Assembly (NCBI RefSeq): GCF_907165205.1
Contig: NC_058190.1
Location: 38,490,116 to 38,554,115 of the forward strand
Direction: 5' to 3'
Length of the DNA: 64,000 nt
Origin: Coccinella septempunctata
Lineage: Eukaryota; Arthropoda; Insecta; Coleoptera; Coccinellidae
Made by a program: the position numbers and the translations under genes. The notes beneath the pieces were generated by a model, which saw nothing but the letters and a program-made list of their open reading frames with translations, did no database searches and had not been told where the DNA came from. Positions 11,955 through 22,646 of the stretch are shown in pieces; the first letter of the stretch is position 1; every line of letters starts with the position of its first letter.

Positions 11955-12170
11955 TTGACGATTATGCTTCAAATTGTATCGAACATGTCGGGTCTGCAGT
12001 GTCAAATCGATTACACCGCTTATTTGACCCAGCTCAGACATTACCACCGCTCGCTAATGCTTCGACGCACATGGCAAAATGTACCTCTAACCTTCATAGA
12101 TAACCTCAGTGGCACAATGCGGAATAGAGTAAGAGCACTACGAAGAGCTAGAACAGGCGCCACCCTGCAG
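11955..12170 (+). pseudogene. Tc1-like transposase C-terminal relic
   Basis: The plus-strand frame carries RRTWQNVPLTFIDNLSGTMR, then NRVRALRRARTG. This aligns in pattern with the C-terminus of the Tc1 transposase at 56.2-56.4 kb (a Trp, then a hydrophobic helix, SMxRRCRAVIxARGG). Tc1 proteins end this way just after the DDE catalytic core. No catalytic Asp or Glu is visible upstream in a continuous frame, and about 70 codons after the match are unrelated. It is an old fragment. Confidence 0.45.
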
Positions 12171-12313
12171 ATTCCATCAGGTTCAATCTTCATTTTGCTC
12201 ATTGCTCATATTTTGTTCCCTGTTGGAATTTTCGTCAAGTAAACCGTATATAGAATCCTAACTACATATTAAGGGAAAAGAGCAGTGCTAAACCCATATT
12301 ATTTGATCACTGA

Positions 12314-12466
12314 AGTTCATTGATTGACAAAAACTTGAGAGAAATTCTGAATGAAGAAAAAGTTCCACCCCCAGCGGTAGCAGCAGGAATACGATTCCAG
12401 AGTTGGGAGAACCTCAAGGAAACATTATTGGTCATGAACCTAGTACCAAAGATTTCCTCTTGCTAG
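12314..12466 (+). other. protein-like open segment, unrecognised
   Basis: A frame without an ATG start, open for 50 codons to TAG, reads SSLIDKNLREILNEEKVPPP, then AVAAGIRFQSWENLKETLLV. The composition is protein-like and unlike neighbouring AT-rich frames. No convincing acceptor or donor pair brackets it. It may be a transposon relic or a host exon; I cannot assign a family. Confidence 0.25.
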
Positions 12467-13360
12467 TAGGATAGCAGCGGTCAGCATAATCAAGTATGGG
12501 CAGCAAGAGCGAATAAAATGAGATATTTCTTTGTTGAAAGTGGTAATGAGTTTTTGAAGAGTCGAAGCTGATAGTACAAAGAAACTCTCCATATCAATTT
12601 CTTAGCAGTGTGATTCGACCTGGTACCTATCAACTCCTTTTCTTTTTGGAATAATTTGAAGTTCGTCAACCCCTCACCTCAATATTATTGTTATTACACT
12701 TTCACTGATTACATTGAACATTATTATCAATAAGTCATCAATAACCGAAGCAATTGAGACATTACTTCGAGTTCATTCATACAACCCTAGTTGATTAACT
12801 GACCACCGTCCACCATACCACAACCAGATTCTACTTAATTCTCCGGGTCCTGTTCATATTCGAAACGAGGACTGACCCCCGATAAATCCGCCTTATCATA
12901 TATTGAGTTATATACGGCCATATTAAAATAATCCCCGCAATCCAATTAGTTTCGGTTTCGGCTTCCGACATTGCCATATCGCCACATCAATGCACACCAG
13001 ATTTTGTAGGTCGAGTTACGACAGAAGGGCAAATAGGACGAAATTAGAATCTTGATATATCCCCGTCAAAATATGCTCGTAATTTGGCCGGGCGGCATGG
13101 TCGAGCATGTGAAATATTTACCGTGTAGCACAGAGCTAATAGGATTTTGAAATGCAAGAATGCGGCCTAAATGGTAAAGGGGTTTCGCAATATAGTATCA
13201 TATTTCGCCTATTGTTTTTGGTTCAGCCTCAGATATTCGAAAATATGTAATTATAAACATGAATAAAATGAGAAAAAAGACCGGCTGAACAATATATCCA
13301 ACTGAAACGAAGAAGTTAGATCAATAATATTCAAATTAGGAAATGTAGAATGCAGCTCGC
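12467..13360. other. unique non-repetitive sequence
   Basis: This region, with several less AT-rich patches around 12.8-13.2 kb, shares no repeat with the rest of the window and has no supported coding frame. It could be host intergenic or intronic sequence, possibly regulatory given the TATA element that follows. Confidence 0.3.
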
Positions 13361-13367
13361 GAATATG

Positions 13368-13410
13368 CTATATAAAGGTTCTTTTCATTCACCAGTTGGA
13401 GCTCACCAGA
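13368..13410 (+). promoter_or_regulatory. possible TATA-type core promoter
   Basis: CTATATAAAGG (TATAAA at 13371) is followed about 34 bases later by CTCACCA, a weak initiator. No ATG with a meaningful frame follows closely. TATAAA is common by chance in AT-rich DNA; the flanking G/C context is the only reason to list it. Confidence 0.2.
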
Positions 13411-13870
13411 GGACCCTGATAGGCCCAGGGAGACCAGAGAGTGTACCACCAAATTTTCCCTTGACAGCGCTTGCGTGAAACTCCAGTGCGTCAAGCTCTA
13501 GTAGGATATAACACACCTTATTGGAAAGAAGCTTGAGTTCTACCTGTTCGATTTCTACCTTAGAAATTTATAAACTTAACTAAATAAAAGGCAAGTCAGT
13601 TCCACTTCCTCTTACATAATTCGTTCCTTATAAGGATCGTGTCTTCTTCTTCTTCTACATGCGGTGTCCCACTGGGCTGAACTGCGGCCTAGTAACCCAT
13701 TGTTCGTCCGCTTGTAGTTGGAGAGACTCAAACCCTGAGAAACGCTGACAAAACGCCACAAGTCGACAGAGAGGAGTCCCTCTCACCGTAGGAATTGTGG
13801 GTGTTGTGTATCCTAGGTGTGTGGTATGTCATCCTCAACTCTTCAAGGTTGCTCCAGATGAACAGAATAT
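13411..13870. other. unassigned sequence next to an ATT microsatellite
   Basis: No gene is recognised. The less AT-rich segment 13640-13860 ends in ATGAACAGAAT followed by ATT repeats and could be the 3' end of a different plus-strand LINE, since such elements often end in trinucleotide repeats. It may equally be unrelated flanking sequence. Confidence 0.3.
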
Positions 13871-13871
13871 T

Positions 13872-16480
13872 ATTATTATTATTATTAAGAATATACAGAA
13901 GAGTTGAGATCGTAATCTATAAACTCATATAAAAAAAAATAGAATTAATACGAGTTGACATTGTGAAAAAGAAAAACAAGATATGAATGAAATGTACACA
14001 ACACACACATACAATTTCACAGTAGTCTCACGAAGAAACACTGGCGAACCATCTGTCCATAGCACTCTTGAAGCCATTCACAGATCGGGCGTTCACTGCT
14101 GCTGTCGGAAGGCTGTTCCAGGAATTAAAAACCCTGTTGGGGAGGAAGAACTCTCTGCTGGTGGACCGGAACCTCTCCTTCGTCAGCTTGAAGTTGTGGC
14201 CACGCAGACGAGTGTCAGCATTAAGGCAAAAGAGATGGGACACATCAACGTTGAACAAGCCGTGAAGGGCTCTATAAGTTGTGATCAGGTCACCCCTCAG
14301 ACGACGGTTAGCAAATGGCGTGAGGTGCATTAAAGAAAGTCTTTCCTCGTAAGTGGGCCTTCTCCTACCATAGGGAATCCTAGTAAATCTTCGTTGGATG
14401 TATTCCAGATGATTCACATCACGGGCCAGCACCGGGGCCCAAACTGGACCAGCATATTCGAGGATGGGCCGAATATAGGTGGTGTAGAGTACGCTGCAAG
14501 TGCGGGGATCACAACGGCCAAAAGTCTTCTGTAGGAGAAACGACATTCTCTTGGCTTTGTTGGAGACAGCAGCTATATGCTCAGACCAGGACAGATCCTC
14601 AGTGACAATGACCCCCAGATCCGACTGAGATGCAACAGATTTAATAGCATGGTGGGATAAGTAGTAGGAGTGTTTCGGATTATGTTTTCCCATATGAAGG
14701 ACTGTGCATTTATCCAAATTGAGTGGGAGCTGCCAAGTGATGGACCACCTCCATACAGCATCCAGATCACTTTGCAATATTGATCCCAATAATGGATTGC
14801 CATAAATTTTCACGTCATCAGCAAAAAGAGCGCAAGATGACTTTACCTTAGCAGGCAGATCTGACGTGAAAAGTAAAAAGAGAAGCGGCCCCAGGACAGA
14901 ACCCTGGGGCACACCGCTAGACACCCCTCTAGCAGACGATATCGAGTCACCTACGCGAACTTGAAAAACTCTATCAGACAAAAAGGCTTCGAGCCACAAC
15001 AGGAGGTCACCACGAATGCCGAGACTTTCTAACTTCAAAAGGAGAAGTTTATGAGACACGCGGTCAAAAGCCTTTGAGAAGTCAAGATAGACAACGTCAA
15101 CAGGATTTCCAGCATCCAGCTTTGAACTCCAGTCGTTGACACAAGTCAGAAGGTTGGTGATCACGGAGCGGCCTGGGAGAAAACCGTGCTGACAGTCAGG
15201 AATAATACCATTGGCGAGTGCAAAATGTAGCATCGACTCGTGAATTATCTTTTCGCAGATTTTGGCGACAATTGGAACGAGACTTATTGGCCTATAGTTG
15301 TTAGGATCGAGTTTGTCTCCCTTTTTGAAGATAGGTGTGACCAGGGCCTCTCTCCAGCATTTTGGCAATGTATGCGTGATGAAAGATTTTGTGAAAATCG
15401 TCGAAAGGGGCAGAGAAAGCGAGGATGCGCAGTTTTTTAGGAGTTTAGCAGAAATTCCATCACCACCGGGTGCACTACCGACATCAAGAGAAGATAGGTA
15501 CTTCTCAACAACCGACGGAGGGAACTCGACATGCTCCAACTGGTTGACAGAGCTAGGGAGGTTCAGCTTGGGACTATTGAGAGGCACAGAAACAAAGGAT
15601 TCAGCGAAAGTTTCACTCAAGATCTCTGCAGACTCTGAAGCACTGCCGCTCTGGCAACCATGACGATCTTTGACCAATGGAACGGTGACTTTGGAATTCA
15701 GGTTGGATCTAATGTACTTAAAGAACTTCTTACGGTCGCCAGATGAGGCAAGGGTGGACTCAAACTTCGATTTAGCCTCTCTCACTGAATTGCTCACATG
15801 ATTAGAGTACCTACGATGAGCCTCGTAGTCCGTGTCTCTTCGACTGCGCAAATATCGTTGCCACAAGGATTTCTTAGTTCTCATCATACGGAGCATGCTC
15901 TGATCAATCCAAGGTTTGGAGAGTATAACAACCTTAGAGCGATACGTTGTACAAGTTTCGAGTTCGTGTGACAGTGTGCTAGTGAAAGCGGACCACATGG
16001 ATTCAACACAATCAGTCGACTGTAAAACATCACTCCAGACAATGTTCTGAAGCTTGGTGTTGAGAGCATCATAATTTATGATCTTAATACGCTTGGTGAC
16101 TTTACTAGATTTTGGAATGCTGAGTTGCACCTTCGATACAGAAGTAACGTGGTCTGACCGACCAAATGGTGGGAGGAACTCAGTGGATGCTATAAGATGA
16201 GGGTCATTTACTAGAATGAGGTCAAGCAGAGATGGGTTCTGGTTTTTTCTGAAACGAGTTGGCTGGTCCACCAACTGAAAAAGGTTGTTTTCTCTAATAG
16301 TGTCGACATAAATGGCTGAAGCGGAGCTGCATGATCTATCATTTGTTAAGGGCCATTGAACGTCTGGCATGTTGAAGTCCCCGACAATGAATAAGTTTTT
16401 TTTGGAACTAGATAGGTTAGCAAGATGACGACACAATTTGCTTTTGTTCAACAGTTTCATCAGTGCTCCTGCACAGGGAA
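13872..16480 (-). mobile_element. 5'-truncated LINE (CR1/Jockey-like non-LTR retrotransposon)
   Basis: The element reads on the minus strand. It contains the tail of an apurinic-type endonuclease, a full reverse transcriptase and a short 3' untranslated region ending in a TAA/ATT microsatellite at about 13870-13890. Its 5' boundary lies just beyond 16460, where it abuts a fragment of a different transposase. I could not find a convincing target-site duplication. CR1/Jockey placement rests on the single-ORF2 layout and the microsatellite tail, and is tentative. Confidence 0.8.
14028..16460 (-). CDS. LINE ORF2: endonuclease fragment plus reverse transcriptase
   Basis: An 810-residue open frame, uninterrupted. 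Residues 27-30 (GDFN), 79-86 (LDLILVND) and 102-104 (SDH) are conserved C-terminal motifs of the APE-type endonuclease that nicks target DNA. The N-terminal part carrying the first catalytic residues is absent, so about 100 or more residues are missing. Reverse transcriptase motifs follow in order: NNYRPISLVPIVAKICEKII, DFSKAFD (460-466), GVPQGSVLGPLL and the catalytic FADD (546-549). The C-terminal part includes PILEYAGPVW and a long basic tail without an RNase H domain. The frame is intact enough to suggest fairly recent insertion, but the truncated endonuclease should prevent autonomous movement. The ATG at 16460 is the first in the remaining frame and not the original start. Confidence 0.9.
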   Translation of the reverse strand: MKLLNKSKLCRHLANLSSSKKNLFIVGDFNMPDVQWPLTNDRSCSSASAIYVDTIRENNLFQLVDQPTRFRKNQNPSLLDLILVNDPHLIASTEFLPPFGRSDHVTSVSKVQLSIPKSSKVTKRIKIINYDALNTKLQNIVWSDVLQSTDCVESMWSAFTSTLSHELETCTTYRSKVVILSKPWIDQSMLRMMRTKKSLWQRYLRSRRDTDYEAHRRYSNHVSNSVREAKSKFESTLASSGDRKKFFKYIRSNLNSKVTVPLVKDRHGCQSGSASESAEILSETFAESFVSVPLNSPKLNLPSSVNQLEHVEFPPSVVEKYLSSLDVGSAPGGDGISAKLLKNCASSLSLPLSTIFTKSFITHTLPKCWREALVTPIFKKGDKLDPNNYRPISLVPIVAKICEKIIHESMLHFALANGIIPDCQHGFLPGRSVITNLLTCVNDWSSKLDAGNPVDVVYLDFSKAFDRVSHKLLLLKLESLGIRGDLLLWLEAFLSDRVFQVRVGDSISSARGVSSGVPQGSVLGPLLFLLFTSDLPAKVKSSCALFADDVKIYGNPLLGSILQSDLDAVWRWSITWQLPLNLDKCTVLHMGKHNPKHSYYLSHHAIKSVASQSDLGVIVTEDLSWSEHIAAVSNKAKRMSFLLQKTFGRCDPRTCSVLYTTYIRPILEYAGPVWAPVLARDVNHLEYIQRRFTRIPYGRRRPTYEERLSLMHLTPFANRRLRGDLITTYRALHGLFNVDVSHLFCLNADTRLRGHNFKLTKERFRSTSREFFLPNRVFNSWNSLPTAAVNARSVNGFKSAMDRWFASVSS

Positions 16481-16544
16481 AAGCCAGTCAGTCCCATTGT
16501 ATTTAAGTGTTGAGGATTGTGTCTACTTACAAAAGAGTTGTAGC

Positions 16545-16800
16545 TTTATCAGATGGTTCGTGTGAACGCATGGTCCTATTGCCTGGCCAGCAAGATCACC
16601 AGACCTCAATCCTTTGGATTTTTTCGTATGGGGATGCGTTGAAAATAAAATTTTCAAGACTCCAGTGATAAATAGAGCTGATTTAGAGCAGAGAGTCTTA
16701 TCTCGAGGGAAACCTTGTTGAATCCAGTGAAATCTGTTAGGATTTTATTGAAGTTCATATTCTATGAACGGAAAATTGCAATTCGTATCATAGAGATGAA
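16545..16800 (+). pseudogene. IS630/Tc1/mariner-type transposase C-terminal fragment
   Basis: The plus strand reads, with a stop in the first part, THGPIAWPARSPDLNPLDFF followed by VWGCVENKIFKTPVINRADL. The block WPARSPDLNPLDFFVWG is the conserved region carrying the last catalytic acidic residue of DDE transposases found widely in arthropods. It sits directly upstream of the 5' end of the minus-strand LINE, so the LINE or a later deletion may have cut the rest away. The frame is lost after about 50 codons. Confidence 0.65.
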
Positions 16801-16918
16801 AATTTATTGAGAATGAACCATTTTGTGGTCTAGGATTTCATAGAGTTCAAAAACTTAAATTACACCAAAAGGGTGACTTTGCCTTGAGTAAAAGAGTAAC
16901 TTATTAACATTTATATAT

Positions 16919-17110
16919 ACAGGGTGAGTCTTTGACTTATACAAATATTCTAACAGTAGGTTCTCGAGGTCGAAAGAAACACTTTTTTCCTATACCATTT
17001 TTCCAATTCGGGCCTGATAAAAATATATACCTAGCCATTTTAAGTTATCATAATGAGCTGTGGCATCCCTGGAAAAACAGAAAAATTTCCTGAAAGTGAT
17101 GCATTCCACA
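16919..17110 (+). repeat. foldback family FB1, left-end fragment
   Basis: It begins ACAGGGTGAGTCTTTGACTT and includes the subterminal AGGTCGAAAGAAACACTTTT block and GAGCTGTGGCATCCC. It breaks off before the interior. Confidence 0.75.
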
Positions 17111-17156
17111 TTCCACAAGGTCTGTGATGCTTATGAAAGAACACCAGTTATATTAT

Positions 17157-17545
17157 ACAGGGTGATTCTTTGACTCGTACAAATACAGCAAGATTCTTGA
17201 GGTCAAAAGAATAACTACTTTCTGTACCATTTTTTCCAACTCGGCCCTGATAAAAAAATATAGCAATTTTAAGTTTTCATAATGAGCTGTGCCACCCCTG
17301 GAAGAACAAAATTACCTTCAGAATAACTAGCTGAATCTTTGACACTACACATCCGTGCATCTTTTAAACAGAGTTGTATTCAGCCAACGTACCCAATTTT
17401 TAAATTTCCCAAATACTTTTAATTTTAAAACATCAAATTACTCTAAAACGCCATATTAGAGGAAAAATATAAAAAATCTTTTATTTTACAAAACGTTCAA
17501 ATATTTATTAGATGGCGTCCAACTTAGCTTCAAAAGTTGAGTTCG
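17157..17545 (+). repeat. foldback family FB1, left-half copy
   Basis: It begins ACAGGGTGATTCTTTGACTC and runs through the shared interior to the segment containing TTGAATTACG near 17545, where homology stops. It directly follows another left-end fragment in the same orientation. Confidence 0.75.
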
Positions 17546-17592
17546 TTGAATTACGGTTATAACTTCCTTAACATTTGTGGAGCAGTATACAT

Positions 17593-18332
17593 ACAGGGTG
17601 TTTTCAAAGTTGAGGCTTTTTTTTGGCAGAAGGTAAAACTCATCAAAATAAGTCGTTCAACCAAAAATTGTCTATATAAAATATCCAAGATGGCTGAGAT
17701 ACAACCCTTAGAAGTTCGCCAAATTTCATTGAATTTCAAGTATGGGACTGTGGAAAGTGATTCCGGCATCGCAAAAACGAAACAAAACATAAACATATAG
17801 CTGGACAATGGGTTCAGTACCAAGCTCATCGGATTAGATGGATCGTGTCACTTTTGAGAGAATCATAATTGTTATATCGTGCAATTTAGGGTGAAAAAAA
17901 AATGTAGAAAATCGAGGCAGTTTCTTTAAAGTGCTTATGTTAGTTATGTTGAAAAAGTGCTATGATGTTTTCCCATTTCATCCGATTTTTTCGAAGATTC
18001 TTGGAATGTTCGAACAAAAAGATTTTGATGCCTATTGTGAAAAAATTCGTGAATAATTTAGACGAATTTTACTGGTGAGATTTTGAAGTACTATTCTATT
18101 TTTTACACTTGTGTCCAAAGTCTCTTTTCTGAGTTGGTATCGAAATGAGCCATTTCATAAAGTCGTGTAAGTTACTAAAAAATAATGACAACAATTTGAT
18201 AATCCTAAGCTTTCATTTCAATTTACTTGGTCATTTTGACAGTTTTGTATAGGTGATTTTAGGTGAAACGCTACATTTTGACCAGTTCTACCTTTTGTTG
18301 AAAAAAACCCCTCACCTTCAAATACACCCTGT
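17593..18332. repeat. foldback/TIR repeat FB4
   Basis: The left end ACAGGGTGTTTTCAAAGTTG mirrors the right end CACCTTCAAATACACCCTGT in imperfect inverted orientation. The subterminal GGTAAAACTCATCAAAAT mirrors ATTTTGACCAGTTCTACC. Neither the 87-codon plus frame nor the 90-codon minus frame inside has a domain. The element is non-autonomous. Confidence 0.6.
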
Positions 18333-18494
18333 ACATATCGAGTGTTTCACGAACGACAATATTTACATCAAAATGTGAATCCTTCAGTTTTATTACACTT
18401 CAAAAGCTCTTTATACCACTGATTCCGTTTCATTATCTTCAATTCCTTTCCGACTTCACTTTCTGTTCGTTTGCATTGAAGAAAAATGTTTCAG

Positions 18495-18654
18495 ATCAGC
18501 TCCCGGAGGATTTCGAAGCTTCGCTCGCCGATGTGTGCTCCAGAACAATAAATCGTAGGCATACCATAAAAGAACCTCATAAAATAACTACCTGTAAACG
18601 AACAACCTTCACTGTTATATACGAAATGATGGCGTTGCACTAAAACAGCCGTGA
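18495..18654 (+). CDS. candidate exon of an unrecognised host gene
   Basis: After the acceptor ATGTTTCAG (ending at 18494) and two bases of a split codon, the plus strand reads QLPEDFEASLADVCSRTINR, then RRHTIKEPHKITT, remaining open for 52 codons to a stop at about 18652. The first 20 residues look strongly protein-like; the rest is less convincing, and possible donors occur within it (GTGTGC after GCCGAT, GTAGGC after AATC). No start codon precedes it, so it would be an internal or last exon. Its entry phase differs from the exit phase of the candidate at 10777, so they would not be directly joined. The family was not recognised. Confidence 0.3.
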
Positions 18655-19990
18655 ATTACAAGATAGTCGATGATTTAGAACCGTATCTGTAACGTAAAAA
18701 ACAAATTGCGCGGCTTAACTATTTAACTAATATCCCGACGCATTAAGTGTACAGGACTCGGCACATCAGGGGATATTTCACAGGATTTATGTCCCAGTTT
18801 TATGGACAGATCTAAATTCATAGGGGACATCAATTAAAAACGACTTTAATGAGGGATTAGAATGTCAGCTTGATGGCTGTTTTAATGGCTGGCCCCATCT
18901 TCATCTTTTGTTGCTCATTGGGTATCTAGATGAAAGACGTTAGTTATTAGTTGTGAAATTTTGGACCTTCCACTTTACCAAGTGCAGGTTGCGGTATGAT
19001 GTAGTCGTAAATTCAGTATGACGGCATGCACTCAATGATAAGTGATGATTTCTGAATCAATTTCGTAGATTTGAAATATTGATCTCATTTCTGAAAGACT
19101 AGATTGTAGATTTCAGTATAAATTGAAATAAGGAGGAAGGAATTTGCTCAATGTTGTGTTCGAAATTCTTCATGCATCAAAATATTTTGGACTACTCAGA
19201 AAGCTAAGATGAACCTTTTCTTCTAAGTGTTGGTACTTTCGAAAGTATTTCCAACTTAGAGGATGAAAAGTATTTGCGAGATTTGGACGGAAGTCTCAAC
19301 TTCCAAGTCTATCACGTAATTCTTTTTTGGTTTTCACCTTCTCTTGTAACTCTTATGGGTACATTTTCCTTAACCTACGAGAGAAAGGTTCTCCTTCTCT
19401 GGCAAATGTATTTCCTTTGATTTCAGAGTGACCGAAAACCCAGATCTTGTTATTCTCGACTAATTGGTTGTGTTTCACCTTCCGACATTTTCATATCAAT
19501 TGAAATCTATGCGAGTTTAGTGCATCGATAACAGCCTGACTCTTAGAATGTCTCGTCACATTTCTGATCGGTTTAGGTACATCTTACAAGAAATTGGCGT
19601 GTTTTAAAGGTGAGATGAGCACTAAAAACGTCAGTTAAGTAAAAACTAAGCGGGTAATCTCATGTTTTATTGTTTAAAATAGTGAAATACTATTAACATA
19701 TGGAAAATTTCAAAAAATTGCCGTTTTTTATCAAGTTGTTTTGATTCTTCATGTCTCAGAGGGGTCGCGTATTGGCCTCATATCAAATATAAAATATTAA
19801 CGTTTACGGGCATGGAAAAACCTAAATTTTCGCTTCTAAATATTACATCTGAATACAAATTTCGAAAGGAATTAATCCAAAATAATTTTCTTTTCACGAA
19901 AACGTTCTTCGTTAACTTGTCATTATCATATTATGTTTGGAGATAAATAATGAAAACATTAGGTAGAATAAAATAGAGTGAGTAAAATAT
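18655..19990. other. unique sequence, no gene recognised
   Basis: No repeat family or coding frame is supported. It is moderately AT-rich with patches of higher GC before 18.95 kb. Confidence 0.3.
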
Positions 19991-19993
19991 CTC

Positions 19994-20090
19994 CATTTAC
20001 TACTATTTAAGCACTCGGTTGGCCATGGAAATTTGACACATTCTACTCTGTGTAGTACAAAAATGAGAGGTTATGATGCTCGAAAACTGC
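19994..20090. repeat. T1 family end fragment
   Basis: GCACTCGGTTGGCCATGG and the adjoining AAATTTGACACATTCTACTC match the end of the T1 elements at 6.35 and 58.6 kb. Only about 100 bases remain. Confidence 0.7.
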
Positions 20091-20900
20091 CAATTTCCCA
20101 CCTTAAACCTTCTCCTAGTTTCGATGCTTATTTGAGGATCAGTGAGTGCAACACGGCCAAGGCAGTAAATCACACTATGCTAATTAGAAATTGAAACCAT
20201 GATTATGGCGAGGTAAACGGCGTCATATTGTTTCCTGCGTAGCCATTAAATTAATATGAATATCTTCTAGATACCCTAACCTCAAATTACCATTTCTCTT
20301 AATTATTTCTGACTGACACGATACCCAAGCTCTATCATTTACAATATTTGTTTTGCGTACAAGGGGGCGTCTAGACTAGTGCATGTTTATCCCACTCGAT
20401 CTTACTTTCGTTTGGCGATGCGATGAAAAGATTACAATTTAATTATTGCCCTCGTAGTCTTTTGTTATAGACGGTGAAACAATAGATAGGCAAATTGACA
20501 GCCTACTACGACAGCGTTTATTATGTTGTTGCGTAATTTTTTGGGGTAACGGACGTAACGGTGAAATTACAGATGCACTGCTCGAGGTCGAGTGAATGGT
20601 ATCATTCACTGGTTACCTATGCCAACCCCGATTTTGGTTACACTTGAATTTTTACTGACTTGTATATATCTCTTCGAGAGTTTACAAATTCTTCTTATTC
20701 TTTTCTTTTTCAACCTTTTATGATTGCAATGTTGAGGTCGAATCTTGCAATTGCATTCCAACTAGTAATTTAGTAATTAGGTATTTAGAGCCCTACAACA
20801 TTTCTGAGAGTAATTCAGAAATGATAAATCAGTTTAGTCGAATCAATTTCAGAAAGGAAATTCTGTTTAGACAGATTTATTTCAGAAACCATCGATTGTA
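20091..20900. other. unique sequence, no gene recognised
   Basis: No supported coding frame. It contains several non-repetitive, less AT-rich patches but no recognisable motif set. Confidence 0.3.
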
Positions 20901-20909
20901 ATTTAGATT

Positions 20910-21610
20910 ACGCATTCATTCATTGCTGAATCTCGTTACCGAGAATAAACCTACAAAAAGATTAAAATACCGGACTATCAGTGCGATCAAACCGCAACCT
21001 ACAGATCCTTCCACACTCCGGGCATGGATAGTCACCAATCAGATCTGGCCACTGCTGTATTCTTCTCGAATGTCCATTATAGCTGTGGACCAGAGACCTC
21101 CACTGCGATCTGTCTTACGCTAGTTGTTCCCAGTTATGATTGGCATTAACTGATTTTAGGGATTGATGCAGTAAATCCTTGAACCGCTCATACTGGCCTC
21201 CTGGTTTCCGAGCTCCCTCTGCGAAATCGCTGTACAGAGCTATTTTGGGGAGTCTTCTGTCTTGCATCCTCAGAATGTCGCCGCTCCATCTGAGTAGGGC
21301 CCCCGTTACTTGAGTCTCAATTGTTATACAACTCGCGCGCTACAAGACTTCTTTCTGCTTTTGAAACTTTGTTTCGAATGGTAATGGGTCGCCTGTAGGG
21401 CGTCCAGCTTTCGCTTCCGTAAAGAAGCGTTGCGTTGGGAGGCTTTATAAACAGCTTCCAGAATGCCCAAGATGCCGAATTGATACGGTTGTGTATTTCC
21501 CTGTATAGGTTAGCCCTAGTATTTATGAAGCTTCCCAAGTATTTGAACTGCTCGACCTGTTCTAGAGTTTCAGCCTCCAGGCTGATATATGTTTGAAGGT
21601 TTTCAAACAG
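20910..21610 (-). mobile_element. RTE-like LINE 3' fragment
   Basis: On the minus strand this encodes the C-terminal end of a LINE reverse transcriptase: MGSFINTRANLYREIHNRIN, then after a deletion TLLYGSESWTPYRRPI. The frame also breaks by shifts. A matching plus-strand copy lies at 45.2-46.1 kb, and comparison shows an internal loss between the Trp-Lys-Leu segment and LLYGSESW, and another after YRRP. The 3' end carries the hairpin CTCGGTAACGAG followed by AATG-type repeats (CATT on the plus strand at 20910-20925). RTE placement is tentative. It cannot encode active protein. Confidence 0.75.
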
Positions 21611-22135
21611 ATTTCAGAAACCATCAATTGTAATTCAGTTTTGTCATATTTATTTCAGAAACCATCATTTGTTAATCAGAGTAAACATATATATTTCAGA
21701 AATCGTCATTCGTAACTCAGAAAGTACCTACGGAAAAGTGCTAATAAATTTTTCTTTCTGATTTATAACAGTTGATATTTTGTAAATTCAATTGAAGATT
21801 TCTGAAATTAATTTAAATTACACTCGGCGGTTTCTGAGATAAATACGACTACCCTGAATTTGTAATGACCATTTCTGAAAGTAAATCAACTAATCTGGAT
21901 TGGTATTTTCTGAAATTAATTAGGCTAACCTGAAATACAATACAATACAATAGTGTTGTTTCTTGAATATAAATTGACCATTTCTGAACCATTTCTGGTT
22001 AAGTTTCAACGTCTTATGGAATTTTGGTAAGAGAAAACAACAATGAGGCTGCTTCTATATGACGGACGAGCTTTGTGTTCATGATCTGATTCGATTCGAA
22101 AGTATTACATTATTGAAGGTTTTTGAGGTCGAAGA
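21611..22135. other. AT-rich sequence with a recurring short motif
   Basis: The short motif TTTCAGAAA and its relatives recur irregularly here and in 20.8-20.9 kb (for example ATTTCAGAAACCATC several times), suggesting a degenerate low-order repeat. No gene. Confidence 0.4.
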
Positions 22136-22137
22136 TT

Positions 22138-22646
22138 TATAGGTTTGTTCGTAAAGTGGTTTGCAACGGTTGTGAACTGTACAGAGCAAGCGCAATTCCA
22201 TTTTAGGTTAGCGAAAATCCATTTGCGCTTGCACTGCATGATTGTACCATCGCAGTGGGCGTTAATTTTGAAACAGTATGATATGTATAGTTTAAATCCC
22301 TGGGGTGAGAAGCAAGACTGGCTATTTTTATATCACGATTCTTTAAGAAGTCATTAGTGAATAGTTATGAGGCTTGTTCGTTCGTAGAGTAGTTCACAAC
22401 AGTTGTGAACTGTACAGAGCAAGCGCAATTCCATTTTAGGTTAGCGAAAATCCATTTGCGCTTGCTCTGTACAGTTCACAACTGTTGTGAACTACTCTAC
22501 GAACGAACAAGCCTCATAACTATTCACTAATGACTTCTTAAAGAATCGTGATATAAAAATAGCCAGTCTTGCTTCTCACCCCAGGGATTTGAACTATACA
22601 TATCATACTGTTTCAAAATTAACGCCCACTGCGATGGTACAATCAT
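22138..22646. repeat. near-perfect palindrome with 191-base arms
   Basis: Arms 22238-22428 and 22456-22646 are exact inverted copies without gaps; I find one mismatch (TTTAAAT versus TTCAAAT around 22293). The 27-base spacer is flanked by GAGCAAGCGCAA and TTGCGCTTGCTC. A diverged copy of the central region (AACTGTACAGAGCAAGCGCA) also lies just outside the left arm at about 22176. There is no gene inside. The near identity means either a recent origin or active gene-conversion-like maintenance. Confidence 0.9.

Noticed and set aside
11882..12103. 73-codon plus-strand frame
   Set aside because: It overlaps the better-supported Tc1-like C-terminal frame in another phase and shows no motif of its own.
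14068..15663. Several plus-strand open frames of 65-121 codons across the LINE
   Set aside because: They are antisense shadows of the 810-codon reverse transcriptase on the minus strand.
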